A stretch of 64,000 nt of DNA from Megalonaias nervosa (taxonomy: Eukaryota; Mollusca; Bivalvia; Unionida; Unionidae): NCBI GenBank assembly GCA_016617855.1, contig JAECUM010001904.1:116998-180997 (forward strand). Direction: 5' to 3'. Under the pieces are notes generated by a model. It saw only the letters and a program-made list of their open reading frames with translations. It did not search any database and was not told the origin of the DNA. Position numbers and translations under genes: made by a program. This document shows positions 41,353 to 54,205 of the stretch, in pieces (position 1 is the stretch's first letter; each line of letters starts with the position of its first letter).

Positions 41353-44300
41353 TTACATGGTAAACAGTTGAACAATTTCTGCTTAAAATGGTATTAATGT
41401 TTGGGGAATGTAAAGTCTTAAAGTAAAAGGGAATTTTTTTAAGGTAAAAACTGCAAGTCAAGTGTGAAAGTAAAAAAGAAGACAATGACTAGAGTACCAT
41501 GGTCTAAGGAGGAGAAGGCAGCTGTAGAAAGATAACTGGGATTTATAAGAACTGCTTCACTACCAGGAAAAGCAGCATCTGAAGAGGCAAAAAGGAAGGA
41601 ACCTATTATGGCAGGATGTCCATGGAGCCAGATTAAAGTCTATTAAAAATTCAAAATCTAAAACTATGTTAAAGCTAAAAAACTAGAACCTTTTCCTGCA
41701 AAATTCAAACAGACGATAAATATTTACTGGCCTATACGTTGATACTTTTGGATTAGCAAGTCTGGGTTTCGTTTTATATTCTGAATCGACATGTATATGG
41801 ATTATATCATTCAAATTGTGTTATCGTTCATCGTGTAATTTTCTGTTATGTTAAAAGAATATTTTTCTCTAAAAGTATGGAAAATAATGTGTAAAATAAT
41901 TTTCATTTTGGAAAGAGATCGCGTACTAAATAAATTAGCACCCGACATTGAGAAGGATTTTAAACTGTCCAAATGATTTTCTATATTAAATTCATGTGCG
42001 TCAGATGTTAATTGCGCATAAAACAGTATGTACTAGTACTATATGTTGTTTTAATATGATTACATATATGTGCATTAGAAAATGAATAACAATAACAAAG
42101 ACGGATATTTCATCGCATTTTTCTTCTTGCAACTGGTGATCAAATAAAATATGCCCTGATATGAGAGATATGTTTCAGAACAATTATAATCTGTATTGTT
42201 GAATTAGTTGACAATAGTAATCATACTCCTGTACAAAGGCAATGATACATTCCATTATCAATTGATACCACTGTGTTAACAATTACTTCTAGTTTTAATT
42301 ATGATATCCATTGTCTCAAGAACAAAACAGCTTTGCAGTGTTATTTACATGCTAATTAAATAAACTAATGATTGAGTCAAGTCATTCCAGTTAAAACATG
42401 TTTGAGGTCAATATTCGGCAGACCAGATCAAATCGGGAAATGAGACTACCCATAGAGTATTATGAACACAGTACCATGTAATGACAGGTGCTTACTCGTG
42501 CAAGTTTCTCTACCAGAGACACATTTTGTACTCAACGACAAAAATGTCATTCAGACTAACAGCTAGCATGAGCAAAGATGAAAACCACATGCCACCTAAC
42601 TATGGGAAGTGTACATGAACCGACCCTTATTTGTTGGGAAAGGAGAGAACATTGTGCATACAAAGAAAATTGCACAATATGATTCAATGGTCATTTTTGG
42701 GATTTGACCTAAACGGAGTCGATATGGATATAAATATTGTGAATATTCAAATTTGAAACTGAAGGATTATGACATGTGTTTTATTAGTTTACATTTACTG
42801 TTACTTTATTACTGTGTTCTCTTTCATAAAAGCTGCAGATAAACAGGGCAGTAATGTACAAAATAGCATGAAATGAGACGGAATTCACATGCCTCTCTCA
42901 TCACAAAAGAACTCTGGAAAAGACATTTTAGCATCAATGATGCAATTTCCCTGTAAACTGAAATACATACTATTAATATTCCTGAAAATGGAAGTTGCTA
43001 AAGTTCATTTCACACAGCATTGCGAATTTTATCCTATCTGTAAATCATTAACTTTTCAGATCATATGTAGCTAAGAGTAGCAAATTTGTTTTAAATATTT
43101 TGTGTGAAACGAGTTAGGTACTTTTAGCTACATTATGGTGCTGATCTGCGAATTTATGGAGAATTCACGATGCTATGTGGAACAAGCAGTAGTGAAAAAT
43201 ATAAAGTATTGCTCTGTCCTTGTCTTATACTCAGCATCTACTTTTATATGGATGAAGGATAGAAACTGTACAAAATGTGCAAATTCGACTTAAACTTGAC
43301 TGTGACTTATAGGCCAACAAATAGGAGAGATTTTCCAGTTGTGATTACAATATGTTCTTAGATTTCATTTTGGTAATTTGATTAATTTGCTTTCAGGCCA
43401 ATGAAGTTTAAATTTGCGTTCAGATTTATAGTTTTGTTCATATTTTTCTTAAGCAAATATTTTTCCGGTCCGTGAAGTAGTTCTTATATATTTGGCATTC
43501 ATTGAACAAACATTGAAAGTATTACTATGTTTCAAAATGTAAATTTGAATATTTCCATTAGAAAATAGAGTGTTGTCTCTGAGGTCAGGATTACTTCAGT
43601 ATAATTATGCAGTACGGTTTTTTAACATGCTGTTTAAATTTTTTGCTTCTTTTTATAAATATGCTTATCCTGCACATATTTTTCATATTAGTTTTAAAGA
43701 AGTTTGCATTTTAATTTCTTTACCCATAGTAGACTGAGACATGTATACTTTGGTTAGAAATATAAAGCAGTTTTGAAATGGAACATTGCATACCTTAAAT
43801 GCAAGTCAAGTACAATTTTATTCCTCCAACTTAAGTTTGTCTGAATATTCTGAAGGCAAAACTTATTAAACATCTTTCAGATGAATCTGTTTATGCAGCT
43901 GTTCTGTTTGTTAGATGTTTAAAATGTCAATCAACGAGATTATGTCACATCTGTATTCTTGACTTGTATTTTAGCATGTATTTTTAATATGCTCAAAGGT
44001 CTGCTTCCCACGTTTCATTTTTATAAGTCGTTTTAGACTTCAGGGGAAAAAAATCTAATTGGAATTATAGCACAGATAACTTAAATTTTGTTTGCTTCTT
44101 TCTCTGAATAAGTAAAGATGAAATTATTTGAATTACGCAAACACATTTATACTTCACAAAGAAAATTGTCTTGCTTCTTTATGTTACTTCAAAATACAAA
44201 TTGACAGTTTGACGTTTCGTCAAGTTTGGAAGGAACTACCTTGTCTGATTATAATATAAATTGTTACTGCACACAGTAAAGATAACTAAAATGATGTTTT

Positions 44301-45024
44301 TATGTAACAGTACAGTAGTATTGCATATGTCTTCCTCTGATGCCATATTTTGTCAGGACTCCTCCACCTTAGTTGGAAGTTGATGTAATTTCGTTGATCT
44401 GTCAACCCCCTAGATTACCATCAATTTTACAGTGTTTTACTTTCTTTCACTTTAGTACCATTGTAACCAACATTCTGAATATTGTTCGTGAGTGGACTCA
44501 AAATGCAGGCTGTGGCCAGCGTCTTGTATTTATTCAATAATGACATACAAATTGGCTGAAATTAATTTCATTGGGTTGCATCTTTTATATTAAACATTTT
44601 TTGTGGAGATGATGATTATAGTCATTTACTGTATGCAGTGAAATATATGTCATATTCATACATGCTTATCTGGATAGCTTAATTAAATTATAATGCAATT
44701 TAATCATTTAATCTTTTTCTTTTTCTTCTCAACTTCCTATTGTTATTTATTTTTAATACTTTAGTTTCAAACATTATTGGGTGGGTGTCCATAGCAGCTC
44801 AGTAGATAGATCATTGGTCATGAGTTCGCTACACTGGAGAGGAAAAATAAAGCCGGACTTTACATCCTGAATAAGAACACTCTGACTAGATTGTTTCTCA
44901 GATACAGGCAATGTACCTGATAATAAAAGACTCGGAGAAGCTCCTGTGGTTGGGCTTGGCAGAACTGACCATAGGTCATAAAGAACCTTTCAACATGAAT
45001 GGCTTATAATTCTCAATAATAAAA
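41353..45024. other. Non-coding host DNA
   Basis: About 3.7 kb, AT-rich, with only short chance reading frames. I see no gene, RNA or repeat. Confidence 0.5.
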
Positions 45025-45790
45025 TCAGACCGATTTGTTTGATCCAACAAATTTATTGCTTTCATTAGAGGACTGTGACTGTGACCTCTTACAATAAGAG
45101 TATTTGGAAAGATTGTCTTCATTATGTTGCTTATTTTTCAATCGGTGGCAATCAGAAATAACATGCACTTTCTTGTTGCAATATGTGCACATAGGTCGAG
45201 ATGAAGATTCCTTATTGGTCTTGTCATAATTAAGATATCTAAAACATGTGGTAGACTGAGACTCACGAGTACTGATACGAGAATGAGATGGTTTTACCAG
45301 AAAACCGCTGAGAGGAAGACTTACAGACAAAAGAAACTTTTGAGTCAAGGAATAATCATCAGCTGTATAAGCAGCATTTTCTAGCGTTTTAATCTTTTAC
45401 TCGCCACTCTGGGTCTTGACGTCACTATGGACACAATATCTGAACCTTTCAACTAATATAAACTGTCTGAGGTAATGTTAATCTTGATCAATCTTTTCTG
45501 GCAGAGTACCACTGATCCAGTATTTGTTTTTGTTTTTTTTTTCTCTTGCAAATTCGACATGGGTCTGTCCAGTTTCCGTTTCGAAATTCCTAACCTGTGT
45601 TGATATACGTCAGGTACCAACTCATAACCCCTCAAGATACATTCCTTAACCACATCTTAATTAACACTTTGTTGCAATGACCGTGAAGTGTAGATTTCAT
45701 TAGCTTTGCCCGTAAGTACACTTTGTAAAAATATATTCCAATGCTCTCTTGGCCATATTGCTCTACTTCCTCTTCTCTAAAAATTCTTAC
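45025..45790 (-). pseudogene. LTR-retrotransposon Gag remnant with zinc knuckle
   Basis: On the minus strand 45025-45348 ends in a CCHC knuckle, CTYCNKKVHVISDC (C-x2-C-x4-H-x4-C), followed by a Ser-rich tail. Upstream, 45453-45653 reads ILRGYELVPDVYQHR, like the YELVPEAYRQ-R block of Gypsy/Steamer-type Gag proteins. The stretch between shows LRQFILVERF-like and TADDYSLT-like blocks with stops. No protease or RT follows. An old Gag fragment of a Gypsy-group element. Confidence 0.7.
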
Positions 45791-45945
45791 TAACCTATTA
45801 TTTATGATAGCATCAAAACATGAGTTTGTATGTAAAGGGAGGGGTTGATTTTCACTTTTCGTTTCTAATGTTTAATGTAAATTGCATTTCCCCTTTTACT
45901 CTCTGTATTTCCATCTCTTCTTTTTTATTTCAATTTGCCTATCGA

Positions 45946-46193
45946 CCATTCCAGTGGCCAAAGCGGCTAGAGCGTCTGTCCCCGATAGAGAGGTCGCTGA
46001 TTCAAACCCCGGTCAAGTCATACCAAATACATAAAAATGGTACTAACAGCTGCTTCGCTAGGTGCTCAGCATTAAGAGGTTAGTGTTGGTTCTGGTTGGC
46101 CTGATGTTAGGATAATGTGACTGGGTGAGATAGTGGCATGATGCCCCAGTGCTAGACATCAATATATACTGCCATGCTGCAGACATCGTAGCG
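45946..46193 (+). mobile_element. SINE family 2, copy 2, cut by element C
   Basis: Starts with a tRNA-like head (CCAGTGGCCAAAGCGGCTAG, box B-like GATTCAAACCCCGG) and shares the body of 37901-38320. It stops at GTAGCG, where copy 1 continues ATATGACTG; the terminal-repeat unit of element C begins at that base. This fixes the left boundary of copy C against host DNA. Confidence 0.7.
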
Positions 46194-46371
46194 AGCAGCA
46201 GAGAGGGTGACCAGACCACTTGCTTGGATTGTTACTTTTTAAAACAAAATTATGCTGTCAATAGTGAACAACGATATAAACCCCCACCAATTGGGTTACT
46301 TCATGTTTTACCTTCGTTGTGTTTGTTTACTCGCCGACAACCTACTCTCTGCTCCCATCCTCTCCGCTGCT
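46194..46371. repeat. Terminal-repeat unit of copy C
   Basis: 178 bp from AGCAGCAGAGAGGGTGACC to CCATCCTCTCCGCTGCT. Reverse complement of 35461-35642 with modest divergence. EG starts 27 bp further on. Confidence 0.85.
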
Positions 46372-46397
46372 GTAAATAAATAACTACTATATCAATA

Positions 46398-47380
46398 ATG
46401 ATTGGTGAAGCTCAGTCGGCTAGACTGGCTCGAGAACGACTAGAAGCAATCAATCAATATTTACCCATCCGTGATTCTGTCAAACAACAACTACAAGCGC
46501 GTCAGGAGTTTAAAAAAGGATTTGCAGAAGGTGCAGAAGAATTGTTTAAATCTATTACAAAGACTACAAAAGGATTTCTTCCCACGTTGGAGAAAACCTC
46601 TGAAGCAACTGGAAAAATAGCAGAGCGAACTAAGAAAACAAAAAAGATTCTAAGAGAGCTTCCGGCTGAAATAGCTGCTGCTCAACCAGTGCGAGAAATA
46701 CTTGAGGGTATAGACCAAGTTCGTGCTGAAAAAGGTGATATAAAAGATCGTATACCATAACCAGAACTAGAACAAGAACGAGTACCTAAACAAGCAAAAG
46801 TTAAAATTGCGCTGATTGATAAATATACCAGAGAAAGTGTTAATGATATTAGGAAAGCCGAAAACGTGAGACATTTAGCTGTGAGTACCGCGAAAAGTTA
46901 TAATAATAAAGAACAATTTCTGAAACCAGAGTATCGTGGTCGTTTTATAAGCCGTAATGACTGGAACAAATGGATATATCGCATACACTACGGACTTGAT
47001 CAGGTCAGAAATGACGATACGAGATATATGGAGTTTAACGATGAGATCAAAAGATATCTATTACAACAACAAAAAAAATAACTAGTCCAATAACAAGTGA
47101 GAAAAAAGAATGGCAAGATGTTTCCGGCGCAACTGGAAGTGGCATTGGTACAGGTACCAGGGGAAGTGGTCTTATTACTCCATATCCCGATAATGTCCTT
47201 GCCGGTGTTGATCGATTAGAAATAATCATTGGATGGAAACGAGCTGCTAATAATTCCCCAGAAATCATTAATGAAGCAGCTGATATTTGTCAACGATTAT
47301 TTACAGGCGGTATCATGGATATTAATGTTTATCGATCCCTAAATGATGAAATCGTTGATGATTATTACCGCAGTGATTGA
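46398..47380 (+). pseudogene. EG copy C with stops and a frameshift
   Basis: Starts MIGEAQSARLARERLEAINQ. A TAA at 46758-46760 interrupts the frame before the middle module (FLKPEYRGRF, NDWNKWIYRIHYG). It stops again at 47079 and continues in the next frame as VDRLEIIIGWKRAANNSPEI... to TGA 47380. Confidence 0.65.
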
Positions 47381-47417
47381 TTGAAGGTATGCAATTAGAT
47401 ACAATGACTATAATAGG

Positions 47418-47852
47418 ATGCTCATATATAATGCTTAACGTGGACCTGTAATGGTCAGTGTGATAAATTCGCGATTGCCACCCTATAAAGCGATTTACGG
47501 GGATGGACTCGGTGATGTTGTTTAGGGTATATTTAGAAGGATAGCCCCAAAGGGAATACCGATTGTAAAACAACTTGGAATGAAAGCTATTGATGTTGAT
47601 CGTGATTAAGGTATTAGTGCTGTTGGCGATGTTGCCAGCAAAGTATTCTCAGCAATCATATATAGACTAGCACGATTGATGCAACAAAAACCTCAGTCAG
47701 TAAAACTACCCAGCACTGAAGTGATGCCTGCAGGTGTTAGTAAAATAATAAATCAAGCTGCAAATCAAAAACTGGCAGAGTTAGCTGGTGAAAAAGAAAA
47801 ACACATTACCGCGAGTCTGATAGCAGGAAGTGGTTTTCGTGTTAGACGATAA
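47418..47852 (+). pseudogene. pX copy C with in-frame stops
   Basis: ATG 47418. Stops replace Gln/Glu codons at about 47436, 47523 and 47608, but the frame never shifts, and the C-terminus SLIAGSGFRVRR is in register. It confirms the tail that is frameshifted in A, B and D. Confidence 0.55.
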
Positions 47853-47866
47853 TAAATATAATAAAG

Positions 47867-49145
47867 ATGTTCAAACGTATATCTGATTCAGCATTTTACA
47901 TGGATGCACCAGTACTCAAAGATGAGTTTGTGCGTGATTATCAGTATTATTCGTATGACGCACGACAGCCAAATCAGCGTGGGCGAACTGAGCTGCAAGT
48001 TCAGGATACAAGCAGATATTTCCTACCCGCTGAAGCATTTATTGAGGTAGAAGGTGAAATTTAGAAAACAGATAATACTGAATATGGAGATCATGTTAGT
48101 GTTGGTTTTGTTAATAATGGCCTTATGGCGTTATTTGACAGCGCTACGTACATGATTGACGGAAAAAATATATAATCAATCCAGAAAGACGTAGACGTTG
48201 CCACAACAATACTTGCTCTTGCAAGATACAGCGATGATTATTCAAGATCAGCCGGTCCGTCAATGATGTTTGCAAAGGATACTCCTGATTATAATTTAGG
48301 ATTTAAATCACGTCGATCAATGTTGCAAGGTGGAAGTAGGAGATTTTAATGTGCAATTCCACTGACACATAGTTTTGGATTTTGTAGAAATGTTAGAAAG
48401 GTTATTTTCGGAGCCAAGCCTTGCAGTTGTACTAGTGCGAAAAGCTACAGACGATGATGCAATATGGCGACCTGCGGGTGATGCTGGTAATGTAATTCTG
48501 ACAAAACCTTCATTGTGGATGCCAGTAATGAGTCCAACAATACCTGAGGATGAACGTTTACTTTCTTTTAAGAATCGAGGTGGTAAATCAACGTTGTCAT
48601 GGTTAACTATGACCACAGATGCTAATCAAGGCAACATTAATGGTTTATTCACATGGCAAATAGCATCACAGTAGGGAGTGTCAGCACCACAACATATATT
48701 TATTGCTTTCCAAAATATTGAACGAATAAACTCACAAACACGTAGTATAATGATATTTGACAAACTTGGTGTTTCTGAGGTTTCACTGAGAATAAATGGA
48801 CATCAAGAACCAGCTGAGGATATTTCGTTAAATTTTGATCAAAATCATATAGCACGTGTATATCATCGTTTAATGTCATTCTTGGGGCGTGATCAAAACG
48901 TTTATTCTGGTTTACAAATATCACAGTTAGATTTTACGACGCTGTGTCCGATTTATTACTTTTCGCTGGAACACTTGGATTTATTGAGACAATCTGTCGT
49001 TGATATACACTTTCGAGCTCGTGTGACAAGAGGAGCAATTGCTAATTACAGAGCAATCGCTGTCAAACTCAGGCATAAAACAATGTTGCTTGAAGGTGTT
49101 GGTGGACGAATGAGACTCATTGATGCCCCATTAGAAAACATGTAA
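47867..49145 (+). pseudogene. MCP copy C
   Basis: Starts MFKRISDSAFYMDAPVLKDE. Stops at 48062, about 48171 and 48347. About 35-40 codons are missing before the LGFKSRRSML region. A frameshift lies near 48415. The C-terminal half (48678-49145) is open to VIDAPLENM-like LIDAPLENM. Confidence 0.65.
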
Positions 49146-49195
49146 TTAGATATCCTGACTTTATCAGGAATTTAAAATCAAGATGATAATTATAA

Positions 49196-49653
49196 ATGTC
49201 ATATCATCATGTTATCATGTTAGTGTTAGTCTGACTCCTGGTCAGATTAAGAAACTACAATAAGTATCAAAAGAAAATTGTGGAGTAAAAATATCACTAA
49301 TGCGAGAATAAATCCAATTTGGTTCAAATAACCTATCACTGTCAGAACGTCAACTCAGGCACTTTAATGAAGCCAAACGATCAAAGACCAGTATACGACT
49401 TAATCTTTCTGCGGATGCCATTAAAGATATCGCTAAGATGGGTGATATATTTCCACGTCTCGCAGCTATTCCAGAAATAATAGCCGCTGCAGCCCCAGCC
49501 TTTTCAAAAGCAGCTGCACTTGGTGCTGTTGGAACTGCTGCTCGGATGGCACAAAAATGCAACAGGAAAAGGAATCATAAAAAAGGAAAGGGTCTAAGAC
49601 AGCCAGGAACTCGGTACGGAAAGAGTTTAAGACTGCCAGAGACACTTTGTTGA
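49196..49653 (+). pseudogene. SP copy C
   Basis: ATG 49196 with a small duplication (CATGTTATCATGTTAGTG) that shifts the frame. LSLSERQLRHFNEAKRSK-like and LSADAIKDIAKMGD blocks follow, then the Ala-rich stretch. The tail keeps GLRQPGT and a degenerate LRLPET before TGA 49653. Confidence 0.5.
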
Positions 49654-49661
49654 TTCTCCCC

Positions 49662-50066
49662 ATGTCCAATTTTGATTTACTTGATGCTGCTAAGCAACTA
49701 AATATAAAATGTTTTAGAGGTGTTAATATGCGTGATCAATTACCTCACAAACAATACAATGTTGAAACCGGTATCATAAATCTTGATAAAAACTCTGGTC
49801 TAAGTACCCATTGGGTTACATACGTGATTGATCCACGTCGAATTATTTATTTCGAATCCTTTCGGTTGGCACCACCAACATAATTTTTAAAATATGTTAG
49901 CAACATGCAAAATATTCCAATCTGGTATTCAACATTACCAACACAAATAATAACTGATCCGCCTATATGTGGCCGTGAAGTACTCGCTGTGCTCGACGCT
50001 GTATCATCATCAACAACACCACCTCATAAACTCGCGCACGAGTATATATCTTCGTCGACATTTTAA
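49662..50066 (+). pseudogene. PRO copy C with one stop
   Basis: Starts MSNFDLLDAAKQLNIKCFRG and stays in one frame to TAA 50066. The only break is a TAA at 49881-49883 in place of Lys (PPKEF in A). His (STHWVTY), Asp/Glu (IIYFESF) and Cys (PPICGRE) positions are all present, though the Asp is Glu here. Confidence 0.65.
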
Positions 50067-50085
50067 ACAGGTATTAGTAAATATA

Positions 50086-51189
50086 ATGGTAGATATTTAC
50101 CGAAAATCAATTATGACTAAAACCCAGCAAACAGGTGATTTATCTTAGTATGCAACTCTTGATCAGCTCAGGAATGAAATTGATAATCTTTTAAATCTTG
50201 CAAGTGTAGATAGTAATGAAGTCGTTATTTTTCAGGATAAACAAGGACGATTAAAATCAAGTAATATTACGTTGACAGACTTCCTTGTACGAATTGCAAA
50301 CGCGATCAAAGACAATATTGATGTATTTGATGAAAACGGTAGAATACAAGATTCTGGAAATTCAATCAACAATTACGCTAAGAATACCGGCGATATTTTT
50401 ACTGATAATATTGTCATGAAACAAAACAAAATTACCGACCTTGGAAACCCAGTCATACCCACAGACGCAGCAACAAACAAATACGTAGATGATCAAGAAT
50501 CCAAGTTCATATCAGTTAACGGTGATATGATGCGTGCATTTCTCGACATGAACAACAACGGAATTAATAATCTCAGAACACCAGAATCAGATTTTGACGC
50601 TGCAACGAAGAAATACGTCGACGATAGCAACATTCCGATGACAACTTTGTCGACGACAATCAACGATGGAATGATTGTTTTTAAAACTGAATTTTCTAAT
50701 CACGTACAAACGTTTCTAAATTTTCGTTGAAACATGAATAGATCCATTAATGAATTTTTTGGAAGTCCAGCGGTTGTTGGTATTAAACTTTCTGATATTA
50801 ATGCGAGACTCAACGATATTGTCAGTGGAATTCCTGATATCGTTCAAAAAACTAATCTAATTAAAATTCCTCACAAGCAGATCATCAGTGTGGTATATAC
50901 AGTATCATCAGGATCATCAACATGGTCACAGCAAAATAACACTATCAAACATACCCCGACGGTTACTGGTGTGTACAGGCTGTCAGTGTTCAGCTCTGCA
51001 AAATTTAGGATTTTTGCCACGTATCCATGGCGTCATTCAACCAATGCTTTTTCTAGAACCGTATCTATTATATTAAATAAAGATGCCGAAGAACTATTTA
51101 TACTGGAACCATCTGATAAAAAATTAACCGCAACGTCTTACTGGTGGTGTCTGGAATTTGTCGCTGAAACACCTCAATTGATTACTTAA
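50086..51189 (+). pseudogene. FIB copy C: fibre with complete head, a few stops
   Basis: One frame from ATG 50086 to TAA 51189 with stops at about 50147 and 50728. Shaft repeats: MKQNKITDLGNP then DAATNKYVDDQ, and MNNNGINNLRTPE then DAATKKYVDDS. The head runs YTVSSGSSTWSQQNNT to FVAETPQLIT. It gives the best view of the full fibre length, about 367 codons. Confidence 0.7.
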
Positions 51190-51201
51190 TAAAGAGTATA
51201 C

Positions 51202-51456
51202 ATGCCAGCGAGCAAATACAGATACGAGCAGGTGTGTTTGTTACACACTCAATTAAAAAATATTATTGACAATTATTCAATAAAAATAAAAAACTATCGT
51301 ATACGTGTCGTTGTTACTGATATAATTGTTTATTCTGCATCTGCTGTAGTCGCTGCAATTGGTGTATTACTGTCTGCAGTAACAATGACATCAGCAGCAG
51401 TTGTAACAATCTGTGTTTCAACCCCAACAACAATTGCTGGTGTTCTTAATATAGGG

Positions 51457-51534
<78 letters not shown>

Positions 51535-51700
51535 GTGTGCGGCTGATAAACTGTATGAATATCAAATATTACTCTCAGCGGCAACACAAGCACACGCCAA
51601 ATTATCATCGCTGATTTCATCAGGACTCAGCAACTGAATAATATCAGATCAAGAATTCGCAGAAATGCTACTGATTTACAAATCAGGTGTTCCAGTTTCC
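51202..51700 (+). pseudogene. TM2 copy C interrupted by a (TA)n tract
   Basis: Opens as MPASKYRYEQVCLLHTQLKN. Helix 1 (YSASAVVAAIGVLL) and helix 2 (AAVVTICVSTPTTIAGVL) are intact. A (TA)n run at 51460-51533 then replaces the linker, and the tail (LSSLISSGLSN, stop, IISDQEFAEML) follows in another frame. Confidence 0.55.
51460..51533. repeat. (TA)n microsatellite inside TM2 copy C
   Basis: About 37 TA units. Confidence 0.95.
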
Positions 51701-51779
51701 CTGATAAAATCAGGGACAAGTCAAGGAACCTGACTGATGTCAGGGAGTCACCTTGATTTAAAATCCTGATTTATTAATA

Positions 51780-53170
51780 ATGTAAGACGAATTATTACAA
51801 CAGATCGTCGTTAAAACAACGCCACCAAAAACCACGATGATATCAGCGAGTTCAACACAATCAGAATTCAGCGTGAATTTTCCAACTGCAATTCCAGGAA
51901 AAGAAATAGCACTAGCACAATTGCGAGTTTATTATCGTTGGCCGAATATAGATCAGCGTCATTTGGTGGACTACAGCCAAACAACTCACTGGTATTTGCA
52001 AATAAAGATCGCGATGATGAAACACCAGATTGGCAAGTTGTCAGTATTCCAACGGGCAGTTATCAAATCGAACAGATCAATGATATATTCCAGCGCCGGA
52101 TTAAATCTATAACAGGCAAAGAATCCAAGATAGCTATTACTGTTCGCGAACCAACATTATCTGCAGTGATTGAAGTATATTCTCCAGATTATGTCGTAGG
52201 TATATATCATTCATCGATTAGAACTGTATTAAGTTGGCCTGAGATTGCGCCAGTTTATGTATGACCACCAGAACCAACCAAAGATGTATTTCTTTTACCG
52301 AAACAATCATTTACAAAAATTCCAAAATATCGAAAACAAGAACCATGGATATATTTTAACGCAAATAATAAAATTGCTATATGAAATAAAATATTTACCG
52401 ACATATCGGATCATTTACGTTATCCCCCCGATCCAAAACTGTTTTCAGTTCCAGTAGAAAATAAATTAAATAGAAATTTTATTAAACCATTCGGAAATGC
52501 AATTGAGTCTGAATATATTTTAACACACGCTAATATATCAAATCTGTTTACGAATATAACAATATTACGTAAAACATCAAATTATTGAAAATATTAATCA
52601 TCTAAGGCATGTTCTCTTGGACCTAAAATACGTCAACGGAGTTATATTTGAAAATATAAAAATCAACCGTGAATTGGAACTGTTATTTGAAAAACATTAT
52701 GAAAAATCATTTAGTGAACAGAGTGATGACCTCCTTTTGCCTGAACTTGAAATCGATACAAGGAAATCAATCGGCGAAATAGTTAATGATTATTTTCCAA
52801 GGGTTCTCGGATACTTAGATACCATAACGATTCCTACGGTGGAGGTCGTCATATTTCACCTGGTATTGTAAGTATCACATCAACGATCGCTGTCAATCTC
52901 GTCTGTGACATCATTGATGGCGGTTATCATTTAGATCTTGCAAACTCTAATCAAGCGCAACAAGGATACATCTCATACTCATTTACCACTTAAGTCCCAC
53001 CAGGATATTTAATCGTATCAGAACCAATTAATCCTGTTTATCTACGATGTCATAATCCGCTATTATCAAGGATTCATTTCAAACTTATTGACCAGGCGGG
53101 ACACCTTCTGGATTTGCAGAATGAAGTTTTGAGTATTAATTTGTATGTGCATTCGTATAACAATACGACA
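51780..53170 (+). pseudogene. PEN copy C: penton-like pseudogene
   Basis: ATG at 51780 is followed at once by TAA. The N-terminal block (FPTAIPGKEIALAQLRVYY) shifts frame near 51930, then continues through IPTGSYQIEQIND and VLSWPEIAPVY. The middle is badly decayed. Near 52850-53160 the C-terminal blocks PGIVSITSTIAVNLVCDII, YLIVSEPINPVYL-like and LDLQNEVLSINLYV are seen with one or more stops. Confidence 0.6.
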
Positions 53171-53428
53171 GTTAACGAGAACATATTATTACAGTTGTAT
53201 GTGATAGAGATCAGGTTCACATTCTTACTTCGAATTTGATTCAGAATATATTATATTGTAATTTGATTCTGAGTAAATATTATTATCAGAATAAAAAATA
53301 AATCTGATTCTGAATAAATTATTATCAGAATTTGAGTAAATATTATTATCAGAATAATATCATTACTACTATCCATGAACTATAGCAACCGCGCTTCTTC
53401 TATATGAATATCAAATAATTGTTTGCAT
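53171..53428. repeat. AT-rich TTATCAGAAT direct repeats at the C/D' junction
   Basis: The words TTATTATCAGAAT and TCTGATTCTGAATAAA recur between 53215 and 53365. No gene. The tract separates the end of copy C from the start of D'. Confidence 0.55.
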
Positions 53429-54147
53429 TCACAACACAGGTTTTGTTAGTATTATTTTACCTGCAGCTGCAACATGATCACGCCAGATTGCATCGTTGTC
53501 GGTGGACTTTCGAACTAACTCAACCGTATGTTTGGCCCCAAAGTGAACTTTAATAACATGTCTGCAATATCCGAAGATATGTGACAGCGGTATCACACAG
53601 CTGAGCATCAATTTGAGATCGTCGTACTGCGAATTCCAAGTTGAATTCTGGATTAACGTCATGAACTACCGGGGTTACGTCGGCTTCAGTCTCTTGGTTG
53701 TCTTACTTCATACCGTATATTGTTAGGATGATCAGTAATATCCTTTGAGAACATCATTGATGAACCAGCAGACCTTGAATAATCATTGGAATATCTTGCA
53801 AGGTAGAATATCATCGTAGCAACATTGAAGTCGTTGTAACATATTGTGATTTGTCTAATATGAATCCGATACACGGAACTTTTAAATAACGCCATGATAC
53901 CATTATTAACGAATCCGCATTTGTCCTCCTATGGATTATTATTATCTCTCAAAAGTCTACCCTGAACTTCAATGAATGCCTCGGCGGGTAGGAAATACCT
54001 GGATATATCTTGTACTTGTAGTTTGATTCGTCCACGTTGGTTTGGATCACGTGCTTCGTGAGAATAATATTGATAATCTTGCACCGACTGATACGTGAGT
54101 ACTGGTACATCCATGTTAAATGCGAGATAAGACACACGCTTGAACAT
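53429..54147 (-). pseudogene. MCP copy D', N-terminal half only
   Basis: Starts MFKRVSYLAFNMDVPVLTYQ on the minus strand. PAEAFIEVQG, SDDYSRSAGSSMMFSKD and CVIPLSHIFGYCRHVIKVHFG are kept in three frames. Homology stops near 53440, before the WMP segment, so the second jelly roll is missing. Confidence 0.65.
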
Positions 54148-54205
54148 TTTATTATATTCGTTGTTGTCTAAAACGATGTACTAACACTGATCAATAAGCG
54201 GTGTA

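Larger units (their letters stand above)
46194..53170 (+). mobile_element. Element copy C: decayed structural half
   Basis: From the terminal-repeat unit, the plus strand reads EG, pX, MCP, SP, PRO, FIB, TM2 and PEN, the same order as elements A and B. XG, HNH, ZR and PH are absent. It ends near 53170 in AT-rich repeats. All genes have stops, but several long frames remain in register. Confidence 0.75.

Noticed and set aside
41127..41485. Two overlapping minus-strand frames
   Set aside because: They lie across the foldback repeat and its arms; no coding signal.
51330..51620. Minus-strand frame with (YI)n
   Set aside because: Product of the (TA)n microsatellite; the real gene is TM2 on the plus strand.
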